A stretch of DNA of 41,205 nt from Candidatus Collierbacteria bacterium (GTDB lineage Bacteria; Patescibacteriota; Microgenomatia; UBA1400; MFAQ01): assembly GCA_903886255.1 (NCBI GenBank), contig CAISLM010000078.1, positions 1 through 41,205 of the forward strand, given 5' to 3'. The notes below the pieces were generated by a model, which was not told the DNA's origin, searched no databases, and saw nothing but the letters and a program-made list of their open reading frames with translations. A program made the translations under genes and the position numbers. This document shows positions 1-7,641 of the stretch, piece by piece. Position 1 is the first letter of the stretch; each line of letters begins with the position of its first letter.

Positions 1-276
1 CACACTTATTATTATCTTCCGAACGTTCCCTTTGTTATGTTCTTCGGCAACAGCCAAATTCCTGCCTCCAGGGGTTTCTCACTCCATGGTACTTATTGGC
101 ACAATAATTTCGGGCATCCTATGTCCCACGGCTGCGTCAACATGAAGACATCAGAAGCCGAAATCATTTATAACTGGTCCGGACCGGTTATCCCTGATGG
201 AAAAAATTCGGTTGTCGCCACTCCGGATAATCCTGGTACCCAAATCATCATTTATGGCACCGCTCCCGCCTCTTAA
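1..276 (+). CDS. L,D-transpeptidase (YkuD fold), C-terminal fragment
   Basis: The reading frame is open from the first base of the window, so only the C-terminal ~91 codons are present. The internal ATG at 37 is not the real start. The fragment carries the YkuD catalytic signature: HGTYWHNNFG followed by SHGCVNM, with the nucleophile Cys in SHGCVN and the upstream His in HGT. Enzymes of this family form 3-3 peptidoglycan cross-links or attach proteins to peptidoglycan outside the membrane. The end is normal (stop at 274-276). Nothing can be said about the signal peptide or substrate-binding domains, which lie outside the window. Confidence 0.9.
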   Translation, partial: HTYYYLPNVPFVMFFGNSQIPASRGFSLHGTYWHNNFGHPMSHGCVNMKTSEAEIIYNWSGPVIPDGKNSVVATPDNPGTQIIIYGTAPAS

Positions 277-331
277 TCCCTAAAATCTTCACTTTTCACG
301 CCTATTGCCTTACAATACTTATTTATTGTTG

Positions 332-337
332 TAAAAT
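332..337 (+). promoter_or_regulatory. -10 box of a leaderless crp/fnr-type gene
   Basis: TAAAAT ends 8 nt before the ATG at 346, so transcription would begin essentially at the start codon. No Shine-Dalgarno is present. The upstream -35 is weak. Confidence 0.45.
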
Positions 338-345
338 AACCCGTC

Positions 346-996
346 ATGACAAAAGCAAAACTAAATCAAATAAAAAAATTCTTTTCGCAATTTCCTACCA
401 AGAAATATCCCAAGAATCAGATTATCCTGAAATCTGGAGACAAGTTCGATAGTGTTTATTTTATAAAATCAGGCTTTATCAGAGCCTACAACGTTACTCC
501 AAAAGGCCAAAACACGATCAACTTTTTTAAACCAATCTTCATGATGTCGGTAATCCACTTCATTTCAGACCATCGAAATGACTTCTATTTTGAAACAATT
601 GCTCCCACCGAAGTTTATATGGCTCCCTATTCCGAATTCAAGAAATTTATGGATTCTGACCCTGACCTCAATCTCATCATCATGGATTTCTTTTTCCAGT
701 CTATTCTTAACTATTTTGTCAACCAAGGCAATATCGTTAATGGAAATGCCCAAAACAAAATTGCATCCGTCCTGCTTCAACTTACCCACGACTATGGCGA
801 TATTAAAAAAGACAAACTTGTTGTCACTTTTCCGGCCACCCACAGAATCATTGCCAACCTGGTCGGACTAACCCGTGAAACTACCAGCGTTCAAATGAGT
901 AAACTCCAAAAAGCTGGAGTAATCTCCTGTAAACGAACCCAGTTTATCGTAAACGATCTGGAAAAACTTAAAAAAATGTCCTCGTCAATAGAGTAA
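346..996 (+). CDS. Crp/Fnr-family transcriptional regulator
   Basis: This 216-aa protein has the family length and layout: an N-terminal cyclic-nucleotide-binding-like beta-barrel (roughly residues 10-120, with SGDKFDSVYFIKSGFIRAY and FFKP), a long dimerisation helix, and a C-terminal winged helix (about 150-210, recognition region LVGLTRETTSVQMSKLQKAG). The phosphate-binding cassette of cAMP-binding Crp (FGE...RxA) is not recognisable, and there is no N-terminal Cys cluster of Fnr type, so the ligand is unknown. It overlaps the convergent patatin-like gene by 12 bp at its 3' end. Its targets cannot be deduced from the window. The hemerythrin and Rieske genes nearby would fit a redox role, but that is speculation. 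Confidence 0.85.
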   Translation: MTKAKLNQIKKFFSQFPTKKYPKNQIILKSGDKFDSVYFIKSGFIRAYNVTPKGQNTINFFKPIFMMSVIHFISDHRNDFYFETIAPTEVYMAPYSEFKKFMDSDPDLNLIIMDFFFQSILNYFVNQGNIVNGNAQNKIASVLLQLTHDYGDIKKDKLVVTFPATHRIIANLVGLTRETTSVQMSKLQKAGVISCKRTQFIVNDLEKLKKMSSSIE

Positions 997-1791
997 TTTT
1001 TTGATTTTTGTCATTTCAGCCTCAGTTGCTTTTTCCCCAACTTTAATTGCATCTCTTCCTCCGACAAAGTCAAAATCTTCTACAAATTTCATCGTCGGTT
1101 CAATAACCACAGCTGCGCCCGCAATCTCTTTCATTGCCAGGTTATATCTTAACGCAAAATAACTATCTCTTAGTACATCTATAGTAGAACCAATGTGGCT
1201 ATTTTTTTGATTATTCCCTGAAAAATACACCCCATCCAAGTTCACCGCAATTACCAAATCAGCCCCCATATCCTTTGCCGTCTCCACCGGCACAGGACAG
1301 GACACACCCCCATCCACTAAAACTGCGTTTTTATACCTTACCGGCTCATACATGAGAGGTATGGAAATACTTGCTCTGATCGCCTCGGCCAAATTTCCTT
1401 TTCTAAACAAAACTGGTTTCGCTGTAATTATGTCGGTTGCCACAGCACAAAACGGCAAAGTTAAATTTTGAATTTCAACTTCAGCAAAAATTTTCTTCAA
1501 ATATTCTAAGGTTTTTCCTCCTTTAACTAAACCTCCGCCCCATGTTGGATCAGCCAATATTTTCATAATTTCGCCATTGGTCAGGCCGCCCGCTACCTCT
1601 TCTAATTTATTTAAATTTCTTCCAACCGCATACAAACCACCAAAAAAGGCACCAACACTTGAACCAACAATTAGATCAATCGGGACTTTATTTTTTACCA
1701 AGGATTTTATGACTCCGACATGTGCCATGCCTCGAGCACCACCACTGCCAAGCACCAATCCCACCCTTTTCTTTCTTTTAAAAAACCACAT
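985..1791 (-). CDS. patatin-like phospholipase (RssA/YjjU type)
   Basis: This 268-aa protein has the complete Ser-Asp dyad of bacterial patatins. It has the oxyanion-hole loop GSGGARG near residue 16, the nucleophile elbow GSSVG with Ser45, and the DGG motif with Asp160. Such enzymes hydrolyse acyl esters of lipids at the cytoplasmic side; substrates are not predictable. There is no signal peptide. It is divergent from uppP with a 45-bp spacer to that gene's preferred start, suggesting back-to-back promoters, and is convergent with the Crp/Fnr-type gene, with 12 bp overlap. Confidence 0.9.
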   Translation of the reverse strand: MWFFKRKKRVGLVLGSGGARGMAHVGVIKSLVKNKVPIDLIVGSSVGAFFGGLYAVGRNLNKLEEVAGGLTNGEIMKILADPTWGGGLVKGGKTLEYLKKIFAEVEIQNLTLPFCAVATDIITAKPVLFRKGNLAEAIRASISIPLMYEPVRYKNAVLVDGGVSCPVPVETAKDMGADLVIAVNLDGVYFSGNNQKNSHIGSTIDVLRDSYFALRYNLAMKEIAGAAVVIEPTMKFVEDFDFVGGRDAIKVGEKATEAEMTKIKKLLY

Positions 1792-1824
1792 TAACTAATG
1801 TTACACCGAACAACCGGGCCATCA

Positions 1825-1830
1825 TATAAT
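1825..1830 (+). promoter_or_regulatory. -10 box for leaderless uppP
   Basis: A perfect TATAAT lies 6 nt before the ATG at 1837, with TTACAC 18 nt upstream as a possible -35. This placement decides the start: the more upstream ATG at 1798 lies ahead of the -10 box and would not be transcribed. Confidence 0.6.
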
Positions 1831-1836
1831 AACTAC

Positions 1837-2607
1837 ATGACATTCATTCAAACTATCATCCTCTCTATTATTGAAGGTCTCACCGAGTTTCTTCCCATCT
1901 CCAGTACAGGCCATCTCATCTTAGCCCAAAAACTTTTAGGTATGGCGAGTACCGGATTCACCAATAGCTTCAATATTATTATTCAGCTATCTGCCATTCT
2001 TGCTGTTGTTGTCCTTTATTGGAACAAAATCTTCCGTTCGAAATCATTATGGAAACAAACCATTATTGCTTTCATCCCTACAGGTATTCTTGGTTTTACC
2101 TTATACAAACTTATCAAAGACGTTCTTTTAAGCAATGTTTTTATTACTGTCTACGCTCTCTTAATTGGAGGAATAATTCTCCTCATCGTTGATCACTTGC
2201 CCAAATTAAATTCCGGCAAAAAAATAACCTCTGACTTAAAAACCGGAAATCTTCTTTCTATTGGTCTCTTTCAATCATTGTCTATGATTCCTGGGGTTTC
2301 TCGGTCAGCAGCATCAATTGTTGGGGGCCTTGTTTCCGGACTAACGAGAGTCGAAGCGGTGGAATTTTCTTTCCTGCTGGCGATTCCCACCATGGCTGCC
2401 GCCAGCGGATATGATCTACTAAAATCCGGTTTTTCGTTTACCCCTCACGAATATCTTCTGTTAGGAATTGGCTCCCTCGTTACCTTTTTATCAGCCCTTC
2501 TCGCCGTCAAAGCCTTTACTACATTTGTTGCCAAGCACAACTTCACCATCTTTGCCATCTACAGAATTATTCTTGCTATCGCTGCCTTAATAATCCTCAA
2601 ATCCTAA
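1837..2607 (+). CDS. uppP: undecaprenyl-diphosphatase (UppP/BacA)
   Basis: This integral membrane protein of about 256 aa recycles undecaprenyl-pyrophosphate, the lipid carrier for cell wall synthesis. Both family signatures are intact: EGLTEFLPISSTGHLIL near the N-terminus and MIPGVSRSAASI in the second half, which line the active site with Glu, His, Ser and Arg. Multiple hydrophobic helices follow. I chose ATG 1837 rather than 1798 because a -10 box sits between them and because MTFIQ aligns with the usual UppP N-terminus. It is divergent from the patatin-like gene. Confidence 0.95.
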   Translation: MTFIQTIILSIIEGLTEFLPISSTGHLILAQKLLGMASTGFTNSFNIIIQLSAILAVVVLYWNKIFRSKSLWKQTIIAFIPTGILGFTLYKLIKDVLLSNVFITVYALLIGGIILLIVDHLPKLNSGKKITSDLKTGNLLSIGLFQSLSMIPGVSRSAASIVGGLVSGLTRVEAVEFSFLLAIPTMAAASGYDLLKSGFSFTPHEYLLLGIGSLVTFLSALLAVKAFTTFVAKHNFTIFAIYRIILAIAALIILKS

Positions 2608-2619
2608 CCGCTATCGAGA

Positions 2620-2856
2620 TTATTTTCTTTTCTTGGTCTTCGCTTTTGCTGCTTTTTTAACAGTCCTTTTTACTGTGGCTTTTTTTACCGCAACAGGTTT
2701 ACTAACCATCTTCTTGTTAAACATCATTCTATATGCAGCAAAACAGATGACTGCAACGACCGCTACAATCAAAGCTGCCTGAGGATCGACCATCGCTGTA
2801 TAGAGAACAAATATGGCCGAGATGATTGCTAATACGCCTTCAAGTGTTTTATCCAT
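2620..2856 (-). CDS. small membrane protein with Lys/Ala-rich tail
   Basis: This 78-aa protein has two hydrophobic segments (about residues 5-22 and 27-45). A highly basic C-terminus follows, built from K-, A-, T- and V-rich repeats resembling histone-H1-like tails. The tail could bind nucleic acid or phospholipid headgroups; this is inference. A -10 box (TATAAT on the minus strand) stands 9 nt before the start, so the mRNA is probably leaderless. The 75-aa protein at 4329-4556 has a similar plan (hydrophobic helix plus basic tail). Confidence 0.65.
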   Translation of the reverse strand: MDKTLEGVLAIISAIFVLYTAMVDPQAALIVAVVAVICFAAYRMMFNKKMVSKPVAVKKATVKRTVKKAAKAKTKKRK

Positions 2857-2878
2857 ATATTCAGTATATTATATTTCT

Positions 2879-3073
2879 TTATTTTTTTGTAGATATACCC
2901 ATCAATTTGTAAACTAAAGACCACCCTGAAAGTCCGGTTATTATCAACACCCCTCCTGCCAAATATAAAACAATTGTCCACATTCGCAGACTTATGCTAT
3001 ATCCTGCCAGTTCAGCTATCACACCAACAACCACCCTTACGAGCCTGTCGACATCGCCCACATTTTGTATCAT
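2879..3073 (-). CDS. DUF2892-like small membrane protein
   Basis: This 64-aa protein resembles the YgaP-type transmembrane DUF2892 family: N-terminal [15 protein letters not shown], a hydrophobic hairpin, and a C-terminal LMGIS motif. The Cys-Pro usually found in the family's second helix region is replaced here ([10 protein letters not shown]). The function of the family is unknown. A TATTAT box lies about 8 nt ahead of the start on the minus strand, again suggesting leaderless expression. Confidence 0.7.
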   Translation of the reverse strand: MIQNVGDVDRLVRVVVGVIAELAGYSISLRMWTIVLYLAGGVLIITGLSGWSLVYKLMGISTKK

Positions 3074-3104
3074 ATATCACAATAATAACATGTTAAACTT
3101 AACC

Positions 3105-4316
3105 ATGAAAGACAGCCTCAACAAAATTTATCAATCTGTGGATGATCTTGAAACCTCGGGATCTCTTAAAAAATATCGAATAGTCTCCTCACCCCAAGAT
3201 TCCTGGTTAATAGTCGATGGGAAAAAAGTCCTTAATTTCTGTTCCAATAACTATCTTGGTCTCGCCTCAAACAAAAGAATCAGAAGTGCAGCCATAGATG
3301 CTATCAATAAATATGGAGTTGGTACCGGTGCGGTTCGTGCTCTGTCCGGTAATTCCATTCTTCATGAAGAATTGGAGACAGCTTTAGCAAAATTCAAAAA
3401 GGTCGAGGCAGTTATGCTTGCCCAAAGTGGTTTTGTTGCCAATCTTATTGCTGTTCAAACGTTACTTGACAAGGAAGATATTGTCATTAGTGACGAGCTT
3501 AATCACGCCTCAATTATCGACGCCATTAAGCTATCTCAAGTCCAGACTAAACTAATTTATCTTCACAATAATCTTGCCAGTCTCGAAGAAAAACTTGTTG
3601 AAGCCCAAAAATTCCAAGAAGTTAAGAGGGCTGATGGTACAGATAAAATTATTCTCATTATTACTGATGGAGTATTTAGCATGGATGGCGATCTCGCCCC
3701 GCTTCCAGGGATCGTCAATCTTGCCAAAAAGTTTGGCGCAGTTACCATGGTAGACGATGCACACGGCGAAGGAGTAGTTGGAGAAAATGGTCGAGGTATT
3801 GTTGATCATTTTAACCTTCATGGACAAGTAGATATCGAGATTGGCACTCTTTCAAAAGCTCTTGGTGTTTTAGGAGGCTGTATTGCAGGAAATAAGAAAC
3901 TCATTGAGTATTACAAGCAAAAGGCCCGCCCTTTTTCTTTTTCCACCGGACTTTCTATTCCCGATACTGCAGCTCTTTTGGAATCAGTCAAAATTCTCTC
4001 TGAGTCTCCGGCGCTGGTTGATAATCTTTGGAAAAACGCTGACTACCTCAAGGATGGCTTCAAAAAATTAGGTTTTGATACCGGCCATTCGGAAACCCCT
4101 ATTACTCCTGTAATGATTGGTGACGAAAATCTAGCCAAATCGCTTAGCCAGGAATTATTCGAAAATGGTGTATTTGCTACCCCGATTCTTTTTCCTATGG
4201 TTGCTAAAGGCAAAGCTCGCATCCGCGTCATGCCCTCAGCAGCTCACACCAAGGAAGACCTTGATTTCGGTCTGAAACAATTTGCCATCGCCGGAAAAAA
4301 ACTCGGTATTATTTAA
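3105..4316 (+). CDS. alpha-oxoamine synthase (glycine C-acetyltransferase / AONS-like)
   Basis: This PLP enzyme of about 403 aa belongs to the KBL/BioF family, which condenses glycine or alanine with an acyl-CoA. Visible hallmarks are [10 protein letters not shown] near the N-terminus, [18 protein letters not shown], the cofactor-binding [10 protein letters not shown], and the Schiff-base lysine in [12 protein letters not shown]. Length is normal. The ATG at 3105 (MKDSLNK) matches the usual N-terminus; the frame is open upstream but that part reads antisense to the DUF2892 gene. ATG 3090 is an alternative. The sequence does not separate threonine catabolism from biotin synthesis, and no biotin genes are present in the window. 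Confidence 0.88.
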   Translation: MKDSLNKIYQSVDDLETSGSLKKYRIVSSPQDSWLIVDGKKVLNFCSNNYLGLASNKRIRSAAIDAINKYGVGTGAVRALSGNSILHEELETALAKFKKVEAVMLAQSGFVANLIAVQTLLDKEDIVISDELNHASIIDAIKLSQVQTKLIYLHNNLASLEEKLVEAQKFQEVKRADGTDKIILIITDGVFSMDGDLAPLPGIVNLAKKFGAVTMVDDAHGEGVVGENGRGIVDHFNLHGQVDIEIGTLSKALGVLGGCIAGNKKLIEYYKQKARPFSFSTGLSIPDTAALLESVKILSESPALVDNLWKNADYLKDGFKKLGFDTGHSETPITPVMIGDENLAKSLSQELFENGVFATPILFPMVAKGKARIRVMPSAAHTKEDLDFGLKQFAIAGKKLGII

Positions 4317-4328
4317 ATCTGGAAATCT

Positions 4329-4556
4329 TTATTTCTTCACCAATTTCTTTTTGGTGGAAGCTATCGTTTTTTTAGCTCTAACAACTTCTGCTTTCCCCAT
4401 TTTTACTGTTTTTTTAACTGATTTCTCTACAGCTTCTCTGTTTTCTTTTTTCGAAAAAAACATCGTTGCCGCTCCGGCAGCAACTCCCAATAATGCCGCT
4501 CCAATAGCAGCGACAATCCCTTTATTAACTTTACTTCTCCTGGCAGGTCTTTTCAT
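4329..4556 (-). CDS. YtxH-like small membrane protein
   Basis: This 75-aa protein has a basic N-terminus, one Gly/Ala-rich hydrophobic helix (about residues 13-34) and a Lys-rich amphipathic C-terminal helix. That is the plan of YtxH/gas-vesicle-accessory-like small proteins. Function is unknown. It is convergent with the alpha-oxoamine synthase gene. Confidence 0.6.
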   Translation of the reverse strand: MKRPARRSKVNKGIVAAIGAALLGVAAGAATMFFSKKENREAVEKSVKKTVKMGKAEVVRAKKTIASTKKKLVKK

Positions 4557-4626
4557 GAACTTTCGGAATTATTAACTAATTCATTATTACACAAAATTAC
4601 GACACAAAAAGAAATAGAAAAAAATA

Positions 4627-4632
4627 TATAAT
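4627..4632 (+). promoter_or_regulatory. -10 box for the leaderless VTT-protein gene
   Basis: TATAAT lies 9 nt ahead of the ATG at 4642 with no Shine-Dalgarno between them, so the expected 5' end is within about 3 nt of the start codon. Confidence 0.55.
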
Positions 4633-4641
4633 GAATCGTTA

Positions 4642-5205
4642 ATGAAAAAAAATCATTTTAAAAATATTCGTAATATATTAATCGGAGTTTTGACTTTTGC
4701 AATTCCCATTGCCCTAATCGTCATTTTTGGTCATGATCTAAAAAACGTTGAGCAACTTATCCCCAGAACCGGCATTGCCGGACCCCTTCTTTCCATCCTC
4801 CTCATGGGCCTTCTTTCGGCCACACCGATTCCGACAGACCCAATTGTTATTCTTAATGGTGCGATCTTCGGTCCCTGGGTTGGGGTTCTTGTTTCCTGGA
4901 TGGGAAACAACTTGGCCTCTGTCCTTGAATATTTTATTGGCCGTGGACTTAGCCAAATTACCGACTTTGAAAAAATCAAAAGGAATCTTCCCTTTGGGCT
5001 CAGTCGTTTTTCTGCAGACTCTGTTTGGTTTCTTCTACTTGGTCGGCTTGTCCCTCAATTTGGTGGAAAAGTCGTCTCACTTACAGGAGGGTTTTATCGT
5101 GTTCCCTTTCTTAAATATCTTTGGACAGCCTTTGTTAGCAACCTCTTCGGTTCTATCCTCTTAGCTGTGGGCGGATACTCCTTGCTACACACGTTTATAA
5201 AATAA
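4642..5205 (+). CDS. VTT/DedA-family membrane protein
   Basis: This 187-aa protein has about five hydrophobic segments and the VTT (SNARE-associated) pattern: a re-entrant loop region around PTDPIVILNGAIFGPWVGV, then GRLVPQFGGKVVSLTGGFY with the conserved Arg and Pro, then a C-terminal helix. VTT/DedA proteins are linked to lipid scrambling, including undecaprenyl-phosphate flipping. With uppP 2 kb away, a role in carrier-lipid recycling is possible, but that is inference. Confidence 0.82.
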   Translation: MKKNHFKNIRNILIGVLTFAIPIALIVIFGHDLKNVEQLIPRTGIAGPLLSILLMGLLSATPIPTDPIVILNGAIFGPWVGVLVSWMGNNLASVLEYFIGRGLSQITDFEKIKRNLPFGLSRFSADSVWFLLLGRLVPQFGGKVVSLTGGFYRVPFLKYLWTAFVSNLFGSILLAVGGYSLLHTFIK

Positions 5206-5210
5206 ATCTT

Positions 5211-5825
5211 TTACGGGTGTTTAAGAAACCATTCGCCGGCCAACTTATCCACTTTTTCTAACGCGCCTTCTTCTTCGAACAAATGTGTCGCCCCTGCGAC
5301 AATTTCCATTTTCTTTACACAACCAATCTTTGCATATGCTCTTCGATTGTAATCAATCATGGTTTTATCATCTCCTCCTACAATGAGTAGGGTTGGTGCC
5401 TCAATTAAATCAAGCTCTTCCATGGCTAGTTCCGGTCTTCCACCCCGGGAGACTACCGCACGGATCTTTGTTCCCCAATATGCCGCTGCCGAAAGTGCCG
5501 CTGCACTTCCCGTACCGGTCCCAAAATATCCAATCTTTAAATTCTTTGTCTTTTCCTGTTCCATACACCACTTTGTTACCCCAATCAATCTTTCTGTTAA
5601 TAGATCAATATCAAATCTTTTTTCCGGAATTTTACTCTCACCTTCGGTCAAAAGATCAAACAATATCGTTGCAAAACCGGCTTTATTTAACTCCTCGGCG
5701 ACAAATGAGTTCCGGAGACTCAGCCCTCCACTTCCGTGAGAAAATATTATTAACCCGCGAGCTCCGCCTGGAATCTCCAAATATCCCTTTAGAGACAAAA
5801 CTTGAATTGGTATTTCTATTTCCAT
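5211..5825 (-). CDS. alpha/beta-hydrolase (dienelactone-hydrolase-like), nucleophile absent
   Basis: This 204-aa protein has the fold of small dienelactone-hydrolase-like proteins: IFSHGSGG oxyanion strand, elbow region IGYFGTGTGSAAAL, acid in VGGDDKTMI, and catalytic His in GATHLFEEEG. The elbow normally reads GxSxG; here a Gly occupies the Ser position (GTGTG), so classical hydrolysis looks impossible unless a neighbouring Thr substitutes. Start chosen at MEIEIPIQ because TATAGT lies 6 nt upstream on the minus strand; the earlier in-frame start would precede that box. It is convergent with the VTT gene, 5 bp apart. Confidence 0.85.
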   Translation of the reverse strand: MEIEIPIQVLSLKGYLEIPGGARGLIIFSHGSGGLSLRNSFVAEELNKAGFATILFDLLTEGESKIPEKRFDIDLLTERLIGVTKWCMEQEKTKNLKIGYFGTGTGSAAALSAAAYWGTKIRAVVSRGGRPELAMEELDLIEAPTLLIVGGDDKTMIDYNRRAYAKIGCVKKMEIVAGATHLFEEEGALEKVDKLAGEWFLKHP

Positions 5826-5875
5826 ACCTAAACTATAACAAATCTTACATATCAAACTCAATATCCACTTTAATC

Positions 5876-6280
5876 CTAATATAACCCGTGCTCATGGAAA
5901 CAATCAACATATTTACGATCCATATCGTGTACATGATTCACCAACCAATCGGACAAGATAGAAATCAATTCTAAAGATAATCTCATTTCATCTCTGGAAT
6001 ATTTATCTTTCACTTCGGTCAGTCTTTCAATAAACTTTTCATGCTCTTCAATATGTTCTCCTGCTCCTTGATAATGAAATTTCTTAAAATAATTTTCTTC
6101 CGTACTAAAGTGGTAAGAAACATATCTATCCAGGTCATTAAAGATTTGTCCAAGGACCTCTTTTGGCTTCAAATCCGTAATCGCTTTTGACAGCTTATCC
6201 ATGATCCACACAAATTGTTTGTGCTGTTCATCAATCTCCGCTATCCCTACGCTATATTTTTCATCCCAAATTACTGCCAT
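5876..6280 (-). CDS. bacteriohemerythrin
   Basis: This 134-aa protein has the full di-iron ligand set of the hemerythrin four-helix bundle: His20 (EIDEQHKQF), His57 and Glu61 (HFSTEENYF), His76 and His80 (EHIEEHEKF), and His116 with Asp121 (HVHDMDRKY). Bacteriohemerythrins bind O2 and act in oxygen storage, delivery or sensing. A minus-strand TATGAT box sits 5 nt before the start. It stands alone between the hydrolase and Hsp20 genes. Confidence 0.95.
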   Translation of the reverse strand: MAVIWDEKYSVGIAEIDEQHKQFVWIMDKLSKAITDLKPKEVLGQIFNDLDRYVSYHFSTEENYFKKFHYQGAGEHIEEHEKFIERLTEVKDKYSRDEMRLSLELISILSDWLVNHVHDMDRKYVDCFHEHGLY

Positions 6281-6317
6281 ACAAAATCATATCATCATTT
6301 ATTTCCACTTTTCCACA

Positions 6318-6348
6318 TAAAAATACTCCGCCCAATAGAGCAGAGTAT
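6318..6348 (-). terminator. intrinsic terminator of the Hsp20 gene
   Basis: On the minus strand ATACTCTGC pairs with GCGGAGTAT (9 bp, one G-U) around an 8-nt loop and is followed by TTTTAT. It lies just downstream of the Hsp20 stop. Confidence 0.7.
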
Positions 6349-6365
6349 AAAAAGACAAATTGCAA

Positions 6366-6788
6366 TTATTTTGCTTTAATTTGAATTTTTTTTGGAGCCA
6401 TCTTCGGTGACTTTTCAAACTTCACGATCATTACCCCATGTTTGCTCGTAGCTGTAGGTTCTACTTTCTCGTTGATATCGCCGGGAACCGCCAATCGATA
6501 AGAAAAAGATTTATTCGATTCGCGATAATATTTTCTCGCTTTATCTTTTTCTTCTTCTTTCGTTTCTCCGCGGATCCACAGATATCCATCCTGAAACGTT
6601 ATCTCTACTTCTTTTGGATCAATCCCCGGAACGGCCGCCTCCACATAAACATTTTTCTCATCTTCGGAAATAGAAAGACCGCTCGAGGTTGAAGGCGTCG
6701 TGAACCATTCGTCTTCATCGTCCCATATCGATGGCATTCTCATTGAAGGAAAAGATAATAATCTGCTTGGAATTAGATCAAAAGCCAT
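6366..6788 (-). CDS. Hsp20 / alpha-crystallin small heat-shock protein
   Basis: This 140-aa protein has an N-terminal arm, an alpha-crystallin domain (about residues 45-135: YVEAAVPGIDPKEVEITFQDGYL, then YRESNKSFSYRLAVPGDI) and a short C-terminal IQIKAK tail containing an I-x-I-type anchor. It is an ATP-independent holdase. I chose the ATG at 6788: a Shine-Dalgarno GGGGGTGAG precedes it, and an in-frame GTG nine bases upstream sits inside that site. Expression is under a CIRCE operator overlapping the promoter, so heat-shock control by HrcA is expected. Confidence 0.95.
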   Translation of the reverse strand: MAFDLIPSRLLSFPSMRMPSIWDDEDEWFTTPSTSSGLSISEDEKNVYVEAAVPGIDPKEVEITFQDGYLWIRGETKEEEKDKARKYYRESNKSFSYRLAVPGDINEKVEPTATSKHGVMIVKFEKSPKMAPKKIQIKAK

Positions 6789-6825
6789 ATTACTCACCCC
6801 CTTTCTAAGTAACTAATTATTATAA

Positions 6826-6852
6826 TTAGCACTAATATAGTATGAGTGCTAA
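6826..6852. promoter_or_regulatory. CIRCE operator (HrcA binding site)
   Basis: TTAGCACTA-N9-GAGTGCTAA matches the CIRCE consensus TTAGCACTC-N9-GAGTGCTAA at 17 of 18 arm positions, with the exact 9-bp spacer. It overlaps the Hsp20 promoter between -35 and -10, which explains repression. Confidence 0.95.
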
Positions 6853-6862
6853 CGGATGTCAA
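6834..6862 (-). promoter_or_regulatory. Hsp20 promoter
   Basis: On the minus strand TTGACA (6857-6862) is followed after 17 bp by TATATT (6834-6839). The CIRCE dyad occupies the spacer and the -10. Confidence 0.8.
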
Positions 6863-6873
6863 TACCTATATTA

Positions 6874-6889
6874 ACACTTATTAAAGTGT
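6874..6889. repeat. short inverted repeat in the Hsp20 upstream region
   Basis: ACACTT-ATTA-AAGTGT is a perfect 6-bp dyad between the Hsp20 promoter and the 3' end of the Rieske gene. It has no T-tract, so it could be a weak operator or a chance dyad. Confidence 0.35.
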
Positions 6890-6933
6890 AGTTGACAAAC
6901 ACACGAATGTAAACAATCTTACAAATTAAACCA

Positions 6934-7212
6934 CTATTCCACCTTTTCCAAATCCCGTTCGGCCGGCCCATTAATTACCTTACCATTTATATCAAACCGC
7001 GATCCGTGGCAAGGACAGTCCCAAGTATTTTCTGCACCATTCCAATGGACGATACATCCCATATGAGTGCATCTGGCTGAAATCATTTTTATTTTTCCAT
7101 CCTTATCTCTATAGATTGCAACCTTTTTTCCGTCTCGGTCAATTACACCCCCTTTGCCTGGTAAAACACCATCTGCATTTTTTAATATTGTTTGGCTTGC
7201 TGTGATTCCCAT
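6934..7212 (-). CDS. solitary Rieske [2Fe-2S] protein
   Basis: This 92-aa protein consists almost entirely of a Rieske domain: cluster motifs CTHMGC (Cys and His ligands) and CPCHGS (second Cys and His), followed by [16 protein letters not shown]. The sequence is closest to the C-terminal Rieske domain found fused to FAD-dependent DadA-like oxidoreductases, here without the oxidoreductase. There is no membrane anchor and no Tat signal. It is the last gene of the minus-strand run that begins with tatC and follows the PrsW-like gene by 24 bp. Its electron-transfer partner is not visible. Confidence 0.9.
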   Translation of the reverse strand: MGITASQTILKNADGVLPGKGGVIDRDGKKVAIYRDKDGKIKMISARCTHMGCIVHWNGAENTWDCPCHGSRFDINGKVINGPAERDLEKVE

Positions 7213-7236
7213 AAATTTTCAAATTAATAACTGGTT

Positions 7237-7641
7237 TCAACCTCTCAAAAAATAATTAAACAAAAAATGACACACAATAGCAAAAGACAATGATATTAAA
7301 TAATATATAGTTTTCCTACTGATAATTCCATTTATCAAAATTAAATATGTTAATACATGCAAAGATAATGTCACCAGAATTCTTATTACTACTATTTCCG
7401 GTCTGCCCAATAAATAAAAATTGACAAAATAAAACAGTGTCTCGGTAATAACAAAGGACGCTCCCAATTTCAATGCCAGTCCAATTCTGCTTTTCCCATG
7501 GTCAATAAATTTAACTAAAAAGTACACCAAAATAAATTTAAAAATCTCTTCTACGACTTCAGGTTTTGGAACCACTTGCTCAGCCAAATAACAAAACATT
7601 GGTAAAAACAAACCGGAAATAAAAATTAGTGCGCCTTCCAT
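7237..7641 (-). CDS. PrsW-like intramembrane protease homologue
   Basis: This 134-aa protein has about four hydrophobic helices and the spaced polar motifs of PrsW metalloproteases: EEIFKF (EExxK), ETLFYF, a His in LHVLTYL, and CHFLFNYF. It is shorter than typical PrsW, keeping only the core helices. The start codon directly abuts the stop of the upstream 892-codon gene (taaATG), so it is co-translated. A role in processing a membrane protein, perhaps the upstream-encoded one, is an inference. Confidence 0.65.
   Translation of the reverse strand: MEGALIFISGLFLPMFCYLAEQVVPKPEVVEEIFKFILVYFLVKFIDHGKSRIGLALKLGASFVITETLFYFVNFYLLGRPEIVVIRILVTLSLHVLTYLILINGIISRKTIYYLISLSFAIVCHFLFNYFLRG

Noticed and set aside
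1798..1836. Upstream start for uppP adding 13 residues
   Set aside because: The extension lies before and across the -10 box and does not align with the UppP N-terminus.
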